Positions 36,277-44,209 of a DNA stretch of 64,000 nucleotides are shown here, piece by piece. The notes beneath the pieces were generated by a model. The model was not told the DNA's origin and searched no databases. It saw only the letters and a program-made list of their open reading frames with translations. The stretch is taken from positions 319,719-383,718 of the forward strand of contig NZ_AWFX01000049.1 of NCBI RefSeq assembly GCF_000463115.2, given 5' to 3'. Position numbers and translations under genes: made by a program. The stretch comes from Franconibacter helveticus LMG 23732 (GTDB taxonomy: Bacteria; Pseudomonadota; Gammaproteobacteria; Enterobacterales; Enterobacteriaceae). Every line of letters starts with the position of its first letter. The first letter of the stretch is position 1.

Positions 36277-37065
36277 ATGAGCAGTAACTTCAGACATCAC
36301 CTGTTGGGTCTGTCGTTGCTGGTTGGCATAGCGGCCCCCTGGGCCGCTTTTGCTCAGGCGCCAATCAGTAGCGTCGGCTCAGGCTCGGTCGAAGACCGCG
36401 TCACACAACTTGAGCGTATTTCTAACGCTCACAGCCAACTCTTAACTCAACTCCAGCAGCAGCTTTCCGATAATCAGTCCGATATTGATTCCCTGCGCGG
36501 TCAGATTCAGGAAAACCAGTATCAGCTGAATCAAATTGTCGAACGTCAAAAGCAAATCCTTTTGCAGATTGACAGTCTGAGCAGCGGTGGGGCGGCCGCT
36601 ACGCAGGGCGCAAGCGGCGAGCAAAGCAGCGCGGCTGCGGCACCGAATCCTTCTGCGAGTGCGCCAGCCGCGGCGGCGCCAGTGCAAAGCGGCGATGCTA
36701 ATACCGATTACAACGCCGCTATCGCGCTGGTGCAGGATAAGTCGCGCCAGGATGAAGCCATCGCCGCGTTTCAGAATTTCATCAAGCAATACCCGGATTC
36801 AACCTACCAGCCTAATGCGAATTACTGGCTCGGGCAGTTGAATTACAACAAGGGTAAAAAAGATGACGCCGCGTTTTACTTTGCCTCGGTGGTGAAAAAT
36901 TACCCTAAATCGCCGAAAGCGGCTGACGCCATGTTTAAGGTAGGCGTCATCATGCAGGACAAAGGCGATACGGCAAAAGCGAAGGCGGTTTATCAGCAAG
37001 TTATTACCAAATATCCTGGTACCGACGGCGCAAAACAGGCGCAAAAACGTCTGAATGCAATGTGA
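36277..37065 (+). CDS. cpoB: Cell division coordinator CpoB (YbgF)
   Basis: Periplasmic protein that links Tol-Pal with PBP1B during division. 262 residues (E. coli 263). Signal peptide cleaved after about residue 26 (WAAFA-QAPISS), an N-terminal coiled coil (about 35-95, VTQLERISNAHSQLLTQLQQ), an Ala/Ser/Pro linker, and C-terminal TPR repeats (about 140-262). Last gene of the tol-pal operon. Confidence 0.96.
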   Translation: MSSNFRHHLLGLSLLVGIAAPWAAFAQAPISSVGSGSVEDRVTQLERISNAHSQLLTQLQQQLSDNQSDIDSLRGQIQENQYQLNQIVERQKQILLQIDSLSSGGAAATQGASGEQSSAAAAPNPSASAPAAAAPVQSGDANTDYNAAIALVQDKSRQDEAIAAFQNFIKQYPDSTYQPNANYWLGQLNYNKGKKDDAAFYFASVVKNYPKSPKAADAMFKVGVIMQDKGDTAKAKAVYQQVITKYPGTDGAKQAQKRLNAM

Positions 37066-37070
37066 TGCGT

Positions 37071-37110
37071 ACGGCTTGACCAGTAAGCGCTGTTTTTCTG
37101 GTCTTGCCGT
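37071..37110 (+). other. Two-part hairpin after cpoB
   Basis: Stem ACGGC/GCCGT, a symmetric TT/TT internal loop, then GACCAG/CTGGTC, closing a 14-base loop. No T run follows; it may serve as a 3'-end stabiliser of the tol-pal mRNA. Confidence 0.45.
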
Positions 37111-37151
37111 GCGATTACTAAGCAGTTAAGTGATCTGTATCGAAATTTATG

Positions 37152-37179
37152 TTGCGTCAGATTCTTAAATCAGTAATAT
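37152..37179 (+). promoter_or_regulatory. tRNA operon promoter
   Basis: TTGCGT (37152-37157), a 16-base spacer and TAATAT (37174-37179), followed by a GC-rich discriminator (GCCGCCG), the hallmark of stringently controlled stable-RNA promoters. About 45 bases before the first tRNA. Confidence 0.6.
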
Positions 37180-37229
37180 ATGCCGCCGTTGCCACGGGAT
37201 ATGAAACAAGCCTGTAGCGGCAAAAAAGT

Positions 37230-37305
37230 GGGTCGTTAGCTCAGTTGGTAGAGCAGTTGACTTTTAATCAATTGGTCGCAGGTTCGAATCCTGCACGACC
37301 CACCA
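37230..37305 (+). tRNA. lysT: tRNA-Lys (TTT)
   Basis: A 76-base tRNA with encoded CCA. Acceptor GGGTCGT pairs with ACGACCC, the anticodon loop is CTTTTAA (anticodon TTT), and the T arm has GTTCGAATC. Identical in sequence to the two other tRNA-Lys genes downstream. First of a Lys-Val-Lys-Lys cluster matching the position of the seven-gene lysT-valT-lysW-valZ-lysYZQ cluster of E. coli. Confidence 0.98.
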
Positions 37306-37339
37306 CTTAAAGGTGGAAACACCTTTCCAGCGTAGTATC

Positions 37340-37415
37340 GGGTGATTAGCTCAGCTGGGAGAGCACCTCCCTTACAAGGAGGGGGTCGGCGGTTCGATCC
37401 CGTCATCACCCACCA
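37340..37415 (+). tRNA. valT: tRNA-Val (TAC)
   Basis: A 76-base tRNA with encoded CCA. Acceptor GGGTGAT pairs with ATCACCC; anticodon loop CTTACAA gives anticodon TAC. The spacer to the next tRNA is only 4 bases. Confidence 0.98.
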
Positions 37416-37419
37416 CTTC

Positions 37420-37495
37420 GGGTCGTTAGCTCAGTTGGTAGAGCAGTTGACTTTTAATCAATTGGTCGCAGGTTCGAATCCTGCACGACCCACCA
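37420..37495 (+). tRNA. lysW: tRNA-Lys (TTT)
   Basis: Second copy, identical to the tRNA at 37230-37305 over all 76 bases, with anticodon TTT and CCA end. Confidence 0.98.
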
Positions 37496-37573
37496 CTCGC
37501 TAAAGTAGTTTGAATAGCGAAATCGTGAAGGATAACGTTGCGCAGCAACGGCATGCGAGGCGAAGCCGAGCCA

Positions 37574-37590
37574 TCCTGCACGACCCACCA
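37574..37590 (+). repeat. Detached tRNA-Lys 3' end
   Basis: A 17-base exact copy of the tRNA-Lys 3' end (TCCTGCACGACCCACCA) with no tRNA body before it. It follows a hairpin (37536-37541 with 37545-37550) and a GAGGCGAAGCCGAGCC stretch similar to the end of the 155-bp repeat unit further on. A relic of the same repeat process, or of a deleted tRNA gene. Confidence 0.65.
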
Positions 37591-37636
37591 CTTAATCAGT
37601 GGCATAGCAGTAAATATTTCATGCAATACCCGCAAG

Positions 37637-37712
37637 GGGTCGTTAGCTCAGTTGGTAGAGCAGTTGACTTTTAATCAATTGGTCGCAGGTTCGAATCCTG
37701 CACGACCCACCA
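37637..37712 (+). tRNA. tRNA-Lys (TTT), third copy
   Basis: Identical to the other two tRNA-Lys genes across 76 bases including CCA. It is the last intact tRNA of the cluster; its final 17 bases form the first unit boundary of the 155-bp tandem repeat. Confidence 0.98.
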
Positions 37713-37716
37713 GTGT

Positions 37717-37743
37717 AAAAAGGCGCCCTAAAGGCGCCTTTTT
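37717..37743 (+). terminator. tRNA operon terminator 1
   Basis: GGCGCC stem (37722-37727 with 37733-37738), loop CTAAA, extended by an A run and five T bases. Starts 5 bases after the third tRNA-Lys; symmetric, so it could act on both strands. Confidence 0.9.
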
Positions 37744-37871
37744 GCTGTCTGTACGTCAGAAAGATTCGAACCTGCGCAGGTTCGGGTCGAACGAAGTGAG
37801 ACAACGACGCCGCTTGCGGCGACGGCCCGAAGGGCGAGCGAAGCGAGTTATCCTGCACGACCCACCAGTGT

Positions 37872-37898
37872 AAAAAGGCGCCCTAAAGGCGCCTTTTT
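37872..37898 (+). terminator. tRNA operon terminator 2
   Basis: Exact second copy of the preceding terminator, 155 bp downstream, as part of repeat unit 2. Confidence 0.85.
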
Positions 37899-38189
37899 GC
37901 TGTCTGTACGTCAGGAAGATTCGGCCCTGCGCAGGTTCGGGTCGAACGTAGTGAGACAACAACGCCGCTTGCGGCGGCGGCCCGAAGGGCGAGCGAAGCG
38001 AGTTATCCTGCACGACCCACCAGTGTAAAAAGCGGCTTTTGGCTGTCCAGAACGCAACTAACCTCTCAAGCAGCATTACTGTCGTCTCGTTGAAAACGCC
38101 TCTCTTTTCACGCTTCTCCGGCGTTGGGGCTCGCACAAGCGAAACGTACCCGGCTAAAACGGTTTCGATGAATAGAAAGTGACTTTTCA

Positions 38190-38219
38190 TTGCCAATCCG
38201 CTATCTTGTTTAGTATATA
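38190..38219 (+). promoter_or_regulatory. nadA promoter
   Basis: TTGCCA (38190-38195) with TATATA (38214-38219) 18 bases downstream is the most likely promoter. Its -10 lies inside the NadR box. Confidence 0.45.
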
Positions 38220-38224
38220 AAACA
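38207..38224. promoter_or_regulatory. NadR box upstream of nadA
   Basis: TGTTTA, six bases, AAAACA matches the NadR operator consensus TGTTTA-N6-TAAACA except for one base. It covers the presumed -10 of nadA, so NadR would repress nadA-pnuC when NAD is plentiful. Confidence 0.75.
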
Positions 38225-38296
38225 TCCATGGCTTATCTTTGTCTTATCGCGCTTGAGAAAGGCAATTTTGTTAAGCCAGTAAAACGAGAGAGCATG

Positions 38297-39340
38297 ATGA
38301 GCGTGATGTTCGATCCGCAAGCCGCTATTTATCCCTTTCCGCCTAAACCTGCGCCACTGAAACAAGACGAGAAAGATTTCTACCGCAAAAAAATAAAGCG
38401 CCTGCTTAAAGAGCGCGACGCCGTCATGGTCGCGCATTATTACACCGACCCGGAAATTCAGGCGTTGGCTGAGGAGACTGGGGGCTGCATCTCCGATTCG
38501 CTGGAAATGGCCCGCTTTGGGGCTAAACATCCTGCGAAGACCCTTCTGGTTGCCGGCGTTCGTTTTATGGGCGAGACGGCCAAAATTCTTAGCCCGGAAA
38601 AAACGATCCTCATGCCTACCTTGCAGGCGGAATGCTCGCTGGATTTAGGCTGTCCGGTTGATGAATTCAGCGCTTTTTGCGACGCGCATCCGGATCGCAC
38701 CGTGGTGGTCTACGCTAACACTTCTGCTGCGGTTAAAGCCCGGGCGGACTGGGTCGTCACCTCAAGCATCGCCGTTGAACTGATTGAACATCTCGACAGC
38801 CTTGGCGAAAAGATTATCTGGGCGCCGGATCGCCATCTTGGAAACTATGTGCAAAAGCAAACCGGCGCAGATGTGCTCTGCTGGCAGGGCGCCTGTATCG
38901 TGCATGATGAGTTCAAAACACAGTCGCTGGCGCGCATGAAAGCGCTCTATCCCGGGGCGGCTGTGCTGGTGCATCCTGAATCTCCGCAGGCGGTCGTAGA
39001 TATGGCTGATGCGGTGGGCTCCACCAGCCAGCTTATCAACGCCGCCAGAACGTTGCCGAATAAGCAGCTTATCGTGGCGACCGATCGCGGGATTTTTTAC
39101 AAAATGCAGCAGGCGGTGCCGGATAAAGAGTTATTTGAAGCACCGACTGCCGGCGAAGGGGCAACTTGCCGCAGCTGCGCCCATTGTCCATGGATGGCGA
39201 TGAACGGCTTAAAAGCTATCGCTGAGGGCCTGGAACAAGGTGGAGCGATGCATGAAATCCATGTTGACGCAAAACTGCGTGAAGGGGCTTTGTTGCCGCT
39301 TAACCGCATGCTGGATTTTGCCGCTACACTTCGGGGCTAG
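38297..39340 (+). CDS. nadA: Quinolinate synthase
   Basis: Condenses iminoaspartate (from NadB) with dihydroxyacetone phosphate to quinolinate in NAD synthesis. 347 residues as in E. coli. [4Fe-4S] enzyme with the motifs [27 protein letters not shown] and [10 protein letters not shown] that contain the cluster cysteines. Two adjacent ATGs at 38294 and 38297; the second yields [15 protein letters not shown] as in E. coli. The frame upstream to 38228 overlaps the NadR box region and is rejected. Confidence 0.97.
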   Translation: MSVMFDPQAAIYPFPPKPAPLKQDEKDFYRKKIKRLLKERDAVMVAHYYTDPEIQALAEETGGCISDSLEMARFGAKHPAKTLLVAGVRFMGETAKILSPEKTILMPTLQAECSLDLGCPVDEFSAFCDAHPDRTVVVYANTSAAVKARADWVVTSSIAVELIEHLDSLGEKIIWAPDRHLGNYVQKQTGADVLCWQGACIVHDEFKTQSLARMKALYPGAAVLVHPESPQAVVDMADAVGSTSQLINAARTLPNKQLIVATDRGIFYKMQQAVPDKELFEAPTAGEGATCRSCAHCPWMAMNGLKAIAEGLEQGGAMHEIHVDAKLREGALLPLNRMLDFAATLRG

Positions 39341-39419
39341 GTTCGGTTTTATATCAACAGCCTGTCAGGCCAACTTACAGGCCAGGTAACGCAAAAGCGG
39401 TTTTCGCTCAGGGGAAGAT

Positions 39420-40139
39420 ATGGATTTTTTTAGCGTTAACAATATTCTCGTTCACATCCCGCTCGGCACGGGCGGTTATAACCTGTCGTGGATAGAGGCG
39501 GTGGGCACCCTTGCCGGGTTGCTTTGTATCTGGCTGGCGAGTCTTGAAAAAATCAGTAACTACGCGTTTGGTTTAATCAACGTAACGCTTTTCGCGATTA
39601 TCTTTTTCCAGATCCAGCTTTATGCCAGCCTGCTGCTTCAGCTTTTCTTTTTTGCCGCCAATATTTATGGCTGGTACGCCTGGTCACGGCAAACCGCCGA
39701 TAACCAGGCGGCGTTGCGCATACGCTGGCTACCTGTGCCTAAGGCAATAGCCTGGCTGGCAGCATGCGTCATAGCGATTGGCGCCATGACTGTCTGGATA
39801 GATCCGGTCTTTGCTGTACTGACACGCGTGGCTGTGACAGCCATGCAGACGTTTGGGCTGAATGTCACCATGCCGACGCTTGCGCCGGACGCCTTCCCGT
39901 TCTGGGATTCCTGTCTGATGGTGCTTTCCATCGTGGCGCAGATCCTGATGACTCGCAAATATGTGGAAAACTGGCTGCTGTGGGTGATCATCAACGTGAT
40001 TAGCGTGGTGATTTTCGCACGCCAGGGTGTTTACGCTATGTCGCTTGAATACCTGCTGCTGACGTTTATCGCGCTGAATGGCAGCCGTATGTGGATGAAA
40101 AGCGCGCGCGAGCAAGGGTCACGCGCGCTGGCGCATTAA
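39420..40139 (+). CDS. pnuC: Nicotinamide riboside transporter PnuC
   Basis: Inner-membrane facilitator for nicotinamide riboside, 239 residues as in E. coli, with about seven transmembrane helices and the conserved WYAWSRQ and [16 protein letters not shown] stretches. It lies 79 bp after nadA, presumably under the same NadR control. RBS AGGGGAAGAT. The final 4 bases overlap the end of zitB on the other strand. Confidence 0.96.
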   Translation: MDFFSVNNILVHIPLGTGGYNLSWIEAVGTLAGLLCIWLASLEKISNYAFGLINVTLFAIIFFQIQLYASLLLQLFFFAANIYGWYAWSRQTADNQAALRIRWLPVPKAIAWLAACVIAIGAMTVWIDPVFAVLTRVAVTAMQTFGLNVTMPTLAPDAFPFWDSCLMVLSIVAQILMTRKYVENWLLWVIINVISVVIFARQGVYAMSLEYLLLTFIALNGSRMWMKSAREQGSRALAH

Positions 40140-41086
40140 TGATGATGGCCGTGGTGGTGCGAATGCGCTGCCTGCGGCTCGTTAAGATGACAATCTATGC
40201 CAGCGCAGGGCTGGTATTCCATCTGAACGGTGGCGTGTTCAACCTGATACTTATGCGAAAGAAAGTGGTGTATGCGGCCAAGCAGGGCGTCATGATCGTG
40301 CGGGGGAATGACCTGCACGTGAAGCGTCATTAATGGCCGCTCGCCCACCAGCCAGACGTGAACATGGTGCACGTCGCGCACTTCCGGGATAGCGTTGGAA
40401 AGCTCGCGCTTTAGGGCGCGGACATCCAGGGTTTTCGGCGCGCCTTCCAGCAATTCGTTCAGACTCTCTTTCAACAAACTCCAGGCGCTACGCAGCACCA
40501 GGCAGGAGACCAGAATCGACAGAATGGGGTCGATGGGCGTCCAGCCGGTGGTGAGAATAATGAGCGCCGCGACAATAGCGCCCACAGAACCCAGTAAATC
40601 GCCCAGCACGTGCAGCGCCGCTGCCCGAACGTTCATGTTTTTCTCTTCGCTGCCGCGATGCAAAATCCAGAAAGAGAGCAGGTTAGCGATAAGCCCGGCG
40701 AAGGCGATGGCGAGCATGGCGCCGCCTGCGACAGGGCGGGGCGCATAAAAACGCTCTATGGCTTCCCAGACAATCAACACGGTAATCACCAGCAACGCCA
40801 GCGCATTCACAAAAGCCGCGAGCGTCGTCAGGCGCAGCCAGCCGAAAGTGTGTCGCGAATTAGGCGGAAGGCGGGCGAACCGCACGGCCAGTAGCGCCAC
40901 CAGCAGGGCGGCGGCGTCCGTCAGCATGTGGCCTGCATCCGCCAGCAGCGCCAGCGAGCCGGAAAGCAGTCCGCCAATAACCTCCAGCACCATAAAGGCG
41001 GCCGTAATGGCAAAAGCGATAAAAAGCCTGCGAGCGTTAGCATCCTGCGAATGCGAAGCAGGGGAGTGAGAATGGGAATGCGCCAT
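40136..41086 (-). CDS. zitB: Zinc efflux transporter ZitB (CDF family)
   Basis: Cation diffusion facilitator exporting zinc, 316 residues (E. coli 313). Six transmembrane helices, a His-rich N-terminus (MAHSHSHS), membrane metal-site motifs [13 protein letters not shown] and [12 protein letters not shown] with Asp and His residues, a cytoplasmic ferredoxin-like domain, and a His-rich C-terminal end (HSHHHGHHH). Converges on pnuC with a 4-base overlap. Confidence 0.96.
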   Translation of the reverse strand: MAHSHSHSPASHSQDANARRLFIAFAITAAFMVLEVIGGLLSGSLALLADAGHMLTDAAALLVALLAVRFARLPPNSRHTFGWLRLTTLAAFVNALALLVITVLIVWEAIERFYAPRPVAGGAMLAIAFAGLIANLLSFWILHRGSEEKNMNVRAAALHVLGDLLGSVGAIVAALIILTTGWTPIDPILSILVSCLVLRSAWSLLKESLNELLEGAPKTLDVRALKRELSNAIPEVRDVHHVHVWLVGERPLMTLHVQVIPPHDHDALLGRIHHFLSHKYQVEHATVQMEYQPCAGIDCHLNEPQAAHSHHHGHHH

Positions 41087-41170
41087 AGCAAATAAGCCTC
41101 TGATGTGCTGTTTTCGTTTTAACTTTATGATGCTCTTTCAGTCTGCCAGGCGCCAGCGCGCGTCAAAAAC

Positions 41171-41202
41171 AGAAAAAACAAAGGAGAGCATAAGCTCTCC
41201 TT
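41171..41202 (-). terminator. ybgS terminator
   Basis: Read on the minus strand: a perfect 9-bp stem (41181-41189 with 41194-41202), 4-base loop, then a T-rich run (the A-rich stretch 41171-41180 on the plus strand). Confidence 0.8.
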
Positions 41203-41227
41203 CGGCGACTTGCTATAGTCTGGCGGT

Positions 41228-41671
41228 TTAGTGCGTCGTGCCGTCAGTTTTGGTGTTGACGTCGTTGTTGTTACCGCTGCCGGTTTCCACTTTCTTATTC
41301 ACGTCCGGGCAACGACCGTCTTTACACATGGTGTTTTTATGCACTTCGTCAGTGGTCATGCCGTCACCGGAGAGGGTGCCGGTAGAGCCAGAGTTAGTGT
41401 TGCTGCTGGAGTTGGTACCCGTGCCGGAACCCATCGCACCGCCAGTGGTTCCGGTAGTACCGCTACCGCTATTAATGTTGTTGTTGTTCACGCCATTCGG
41501 CGCAAGGTTTTGTTTCGCATCCGGTGCGACCTGGCCCGCTTCGGCGCTGGAGTTAGCTTGTCCATTGTTATTACCGCCTGCGCCGCCTGCTGCTGAACCG
41601 CCGGAAGCCGCAAATGCCGCGCCGCTAGCCATAATTGTCGTCGTCAGGATTAAAGAGGCTAATTTATTCAT
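41228..41671 (-). CDS. ybgS: Periplasmic protein YbgS, expanded low-complexity form
   Basis: Small secreted protein of unknown function, 147 residues against 126 in E. coli. Signal peptide at about 1-21 ([18 protein letters not shown]). The mature part is rich in Gly, Ser, Thr and Asn, with an enlarged repeat-like stretch in the middle ([20 protein letters not shown]). The conserved C-terminal end [18 protein letters not shown] carries a likely disulfide pair. ATG 41671 follows a CAGGAGC site; the longer frame to 41752 lacks one. E. coli ybgS is known as a stationary-phase gene. Confidence 0.88.
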   Translation of the reverse strand: MNKLASLILTTTIMASGAAFAASGGSAAGGAGGNNNGQANSSAEAGQVAPDAKQNLAPNGVNNNNINSGSGTTGTTGGAMGSGTGTNSSSNTNSGSTGTLSGDGMTTDEVHKNTMCKDGRCPDVNKKVETGSGNNNDVNTKTDGTTH

Positions 41672-41755
41672 TGCATGCTCCTGTTCTGATCGTAGTTGTT
41701 GGACATCGCTTCCAACAGTGCACTGAGACAGGTTTGTTTGCTCAGCACCCATAAG

Positions 41756-41772
41756 GTGGTTGAAATAACCAC
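41756..41772. other. Small hairpin in the ybgS-aroG gap
   Basis: GTGGTT (41756-41761), loop GAAAT, AACCAC (41767-41772). The 328-bp divergent gap also holds the TyrR box and aroG promoter; otherwise I see no gene or other clear element. Confidence 0.35.
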
Positions 41773-41907
41773 TTCCGCTTCGTAAAGCAGAATGTGATCG
41801 GGAAATAAAGTAAAAACATAGTGTTAACAGTTAAAAAGTGTAGCCGGGATCTCTTTTTTCGCTACCTGATGGCGAACAATCGCGCATTTCCAGGAATTTT
41901 CCTGCCA

Positions 41908-41931
41908 AAGTGTAAAAGCGCGTTTACACTT
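41908..41931. promoter_or_regulatory. TyrR box of aroG
   Basis: Perfect TyrR consensus TGTAAA-N6-TTTACA at 41911-41928, extended to 9-bp arms. Its right arm doubles as the -35 of the aroG promoter, so TyrR binding would block RNA polymerase. Confidence 0.88.
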
Positions 41932-41951
41932 CTGGCGCGACAAGATAGATT
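41923..41951 (+). promoter_or_regulatory. aroG promoter
   Basis: TTTACA (41923-41928), 17 bases, TAGATT (41946-41951). Same layout as the E. coli aroG promoter, with the TyrR box over the -35. Start of transcription near 41958, leader about 42 bases. Confidence 0.65.
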
Positions 41952-41999
41952 GGGGGTATTGAAACTTATCAAAAACTATAGAGTACGACCGGAACGATC

Positions 42000-43052
42000 A
42001 TGAATTATCAGAACGACGACTTACGTATCAAAGAAATTAACGAATTACTCCCTCCTGTCGCCCTGTTAGAGAAATTCCCGGCGACGGAAAAAGCGGCGCA
42101 GACCGTTTCTCACGCCCGCCAGGCCATCCATAAAATCCTGCGGGGTAACGACGACCGCCTGCTGGTGGTTATCGGCCCGTGCTCCATTCACGATCCGCAA
42201 GCGGCGAAAGAGTATGCGTCTCGCCTGTTGAAACTGCGTGAAGCGCTGAAAGGCGAGCTGGAAGTGGTTATGCGCGTCTATTTCGAAAAGCCGCGCACCA
42301 CGGTTGGCTGGAAAGGGCTTATCAACGATCCGCACATGGATAACAGCTTCCAGATCAACGATGGTCTGCGGATCGCGCGTAAGTTACTGCTGGATATCAA
42401 TAATACCGGTTTGCCCGCTGCGGGAGAGTTTCTCGATATGATCACCCCGCAATACATGGCGGACCTGATGAGCTGGGGCGCTATTGGCGCGCGTACCACG
42501 GAATCTCAGGTGCACCGCGAACTGGCTTCTGGCCTTTCCTGCCCGGTGGGTTTTAAAAATGGCACCGACGGCACCATCAAAGTGGCTATCGACGCCATTA
42601 ATGCAGCGGGCGCGCCGCACTGCTTCCTTTCGGTGACGAAGTGGGGCCATTCCGCCATTGTGAATACCAGCGGCAATGGCGACTGCCATATTATTCTGCG
42701 CGGCGGCAAAGAGCCTAACTACAGCGCCAGCCACGTTGCGCAAGTGAAAGACGGGCTGACTAAAGCGGGCCTGGCGCCGCAGGTGATGATTGACTTCAGC
42801 CACGCGAACTCCAGCAAGCAATACAAAAAGCAAATGGAAGTGGGCGCGGATGTGTGCCAGCAAATAGCGAGTGGCGAAAACGCGATTATCGGCGTGATGA
42901 TTGAAAGCCATCTTGTAGAAGGCAACCAGAGCCTTGAGAGCGGTGAACCGCTGGTTTATGGGAAAAGCGTCACCGATGCCTGTATCGGTTGGGAAGATAC
43001 CGAGACGATCCTGCGTCAGCTTGCCGACGCGGTGAAGGCGCGTCGCGGTTAA
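42000..43052 (+). CDS. aroG: DAHP synthase, Phe-sensitive
   Basis: 3-deoxy-D-arabino-heptulosonate-7-phosphate synthase, first step of aromatic biosynthesis (PEP plus erythrose-4-phosphate). 350 residues as in E. coli AroG. Intact GPCSIHDPQAAKEYA, KPRTTVGWKGL and GARTTESQVHRELASGLSCP motifs; the N-terminal segment DDLRIKEINELLPP is that of the Phe-inhibited isoenzyme. Repression by TyrR is indicated by the upstream box. Ends 197 bp from the converging gpmA. Confidence 0.98.
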   Translation: MNYQNDDLRIKEINELLPPVALLEKFPATEKAAQTVSHARQAIHKILRGNDDRLLVVIGPCSIHDPQAAKEYASRLLKLREALKGELEVVMRVYFEKPRTTVGWKGLINDPHMDNSFQINDGLRIARKLLLDINNTGLPAAGEFLDMITPQYMADLMSWGAIGARTTESQVHRELASGLSCPVGFKNGTDGTIKVAIDAINAAGAPHCFLSVTKWGHSAIVNTSGNGDCHIILRGGKEPNYSASHVAQVKDGLTKAGLAPQVMIDFSHANSSKQYKKQMEVGADVCQQIASGENAIIGVMIESHLVEGNQSLESGEPLVYGKSVTDACIGWEDTETILRQLADAVKARRG

Positions 43053-43201
43053 GGCTGCATCTGGAGCGGTGGTGAGATTGATCCGGCTTGTGTGCAACGA
43101 TGAAGAGAAAAGGCGAGTGGCGCTAAAGCTCTGAACATGGTCTCAGGCCATCATCACCGGGCCGGTAAGCGCAACGTTACTGGTCATGCTCTCACCCTGA
43201 T

Positions 43202-43230
43202 AAAAAGGCGCGGTTTTCACCGCGCCTTTT
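43202..43230. terminator. Bidirectional terminator between aroG and gpmA
   Basis: A perfect 8-bp GC-rich stem (43207-43214 with 43219-43226), loop TTTC, flanked by an A run and a T run. Closer to gpmA (19 bases from its stop). The rest of the gap, 43053-43201, shows nothing clear. Confidence 0.85.
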
Positions 43231-43249
43231 GTCCATCTTATCTCGCGAA

Positions 43250-44002
43250 TTACTTCGCTTTACCCTGGTTCGCTACGGCTGCGGCTTTCGCTGCGATTTC
43301 CTCTGCGTTGCCCAGATAGTAGTGTTTAATCGGCTTAAAGTTTTCGTCGAACTCATATACCAGCGGCACGCCGGTCGGGATGTTCAGCTCGAGGATCTCT
43401 TCTTCGCTCATGTTGTCCAGGTATTTCACCAGCGCGCGCAGGGAGTTGCCATGGGCTGCGATAATAACGCGCTCGCCGCTTTTCAGGCGCGGCAGGATAG
43501 TTTCGTTCCAGTAAGGAATAACACGATCGATGGTCAGCGCCAGGCTTTCAGTCAGCGGCAGCTCCTGCTCGGTCAGCTTCGCGTAACGCGGGTCATGGCC
43601 CGGGAAGCGCTCGTCATCTTTCGTCAGGGCCGGCGGGGTTACCGCAAAGCCGCGACGCCACTGTTTAACCTGCTCGTCGCCGTATTTCTCAGCGGTTTCC
43701 GCTTTGTTCAGGCCCTGCAACGCGCCGTAATGGCGTTCGTTCAGTTTCCAGGATTTTTCAACCGGCAGCCAGGCCTGATCCAGCCCGTCCAGGATGTTCC
43801 ACAGCGTGTGGATGGCACGTTTCAGCACGGAGGTATAAGCAAAATCAAAGCTGTAGCCTTCATCTTTCAGCAGTTTGCCCGCCGCTTTGGCTTCGCTCAC
43901 GCCCTTCTCAGACAGGTCAACATCGTACCAACCGGTAAAGCGGTTTTCGTTGTTCCACTGGCTTTCACCGTGACGAACCAGAACCAGCTTAGTAACAGCC
44001 AT
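43250..44002 (-). CDS. gpmA: Phosphoglycerate mutase, 2,3-BPG-dependent
   Basis: Glycolytic interconversion of 3- and 2-phosphoglycerate, 250 residues as in E. coli. Phosphohistidine motif [10 protein letters not shown] near residue 11 and the second active-site histidine in [14 protein letters not shown]. Monocistronic, with AAGGAGTAATACT before the ATG. A 19-bp perfect Fur-like palindrome begins 28 bases upstream of the ATG. Confidence 0.98.
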   Translation of the reverse strand: MAVTKLVLVRHGESQWNNENRFTGWYDVDLSEKGVSEAKAAGKLLKDEGYSFDFAYTSVLKRAIHTLWNILDGLDQAWLPVEKSWKLNERHYGALQGLNKAETAEKYGDEQVKQWRRGFAVTPPALTKDDERFPGHDPRYAKLTEQELPLTESLALTIDRVIPYWNETILPRLKSGERVIIAAHGNSLRALVKYLDNMSEEEILELNIPTGVPLVYEFDENFKPIKHYYLGNAEEIAAKAAAVANQGKAK

Positions 44003-44029
44003 AGTATTACTCCTTCATAAGCCTGATTG

Positions 44030-44048
44030 AATGATAACAGTTATCATT
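44030..44048. promoter_or_regulatory. Fur box upstream of gpmA
   Basis: A 19-bp perfect inverted repeat (centre base 44039) matching the Fur 7-1-7 pattern: TGATAAC, A, GTTATCA. gpmA of E. coli has been reported as Fur-regulated, and this palindrome fits that. Confidence 0.75.
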
Positions 44049-44179
44049 ATATTGCCGTGTTGAAGCCAGCGGCAACGCTAAACCTTTAACATAGCGAAAA
44101 TAGCGGCGTAGTGTAAGGCGGTTGTGAAGCAGGGGTTAGTTTTTTAGGGCGAGATGGCGGGTTTATCAGCAATGTGGCG

Positions 44180-44204
44180 AAAAAAAGCCCTCCGCAGAGG
44201 GCCT
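44180..44204 (-). terminator. gal operon terminator
   Basis: Read on the minus strand: GCCCTC stem (44187-44192 with 44197-44202), 4-base loop, then seven T bases. It lies 6 bases after the galM stop. Confidence 0.88.
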
Positions 44205-44209
44205 TGCTG

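Larger units (their letters stand above)
37696..38036 (+). repeat. 155-bp tandem repeats carrying tRNA-Lys 3' ends
   Basis: Unit 1 is 37696-37850, unit 2 is 37851-38005 (six mismatches, about 96 percent identical), and a partial unit 3 starts at 38006 and diverges near 38036. Each unit begins with the last 17 bases of tRNA-Lys, continues through a terminator hairpin, a stretch resembling the T arm in both orientations, and short GC hairpins. The design is like the 178-bp repeats with tRNA-Tyr 3' ends after E. coli tyrT. Frames on the minus strand here are artefacts of tRNA sequence. Confidence 0.9.

Noticed and set aside
37426-38229. Minus-strand open frames of 69 to 157 codons with GGSCRIRTCDQLIKSQLLYQLS-like ends
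   Set aside because: They are translations of tRNA-Lys genes and of the tRNA-derived 155-bp repeats read backwards; such frames are a common annotation error and have no ribosome sites.
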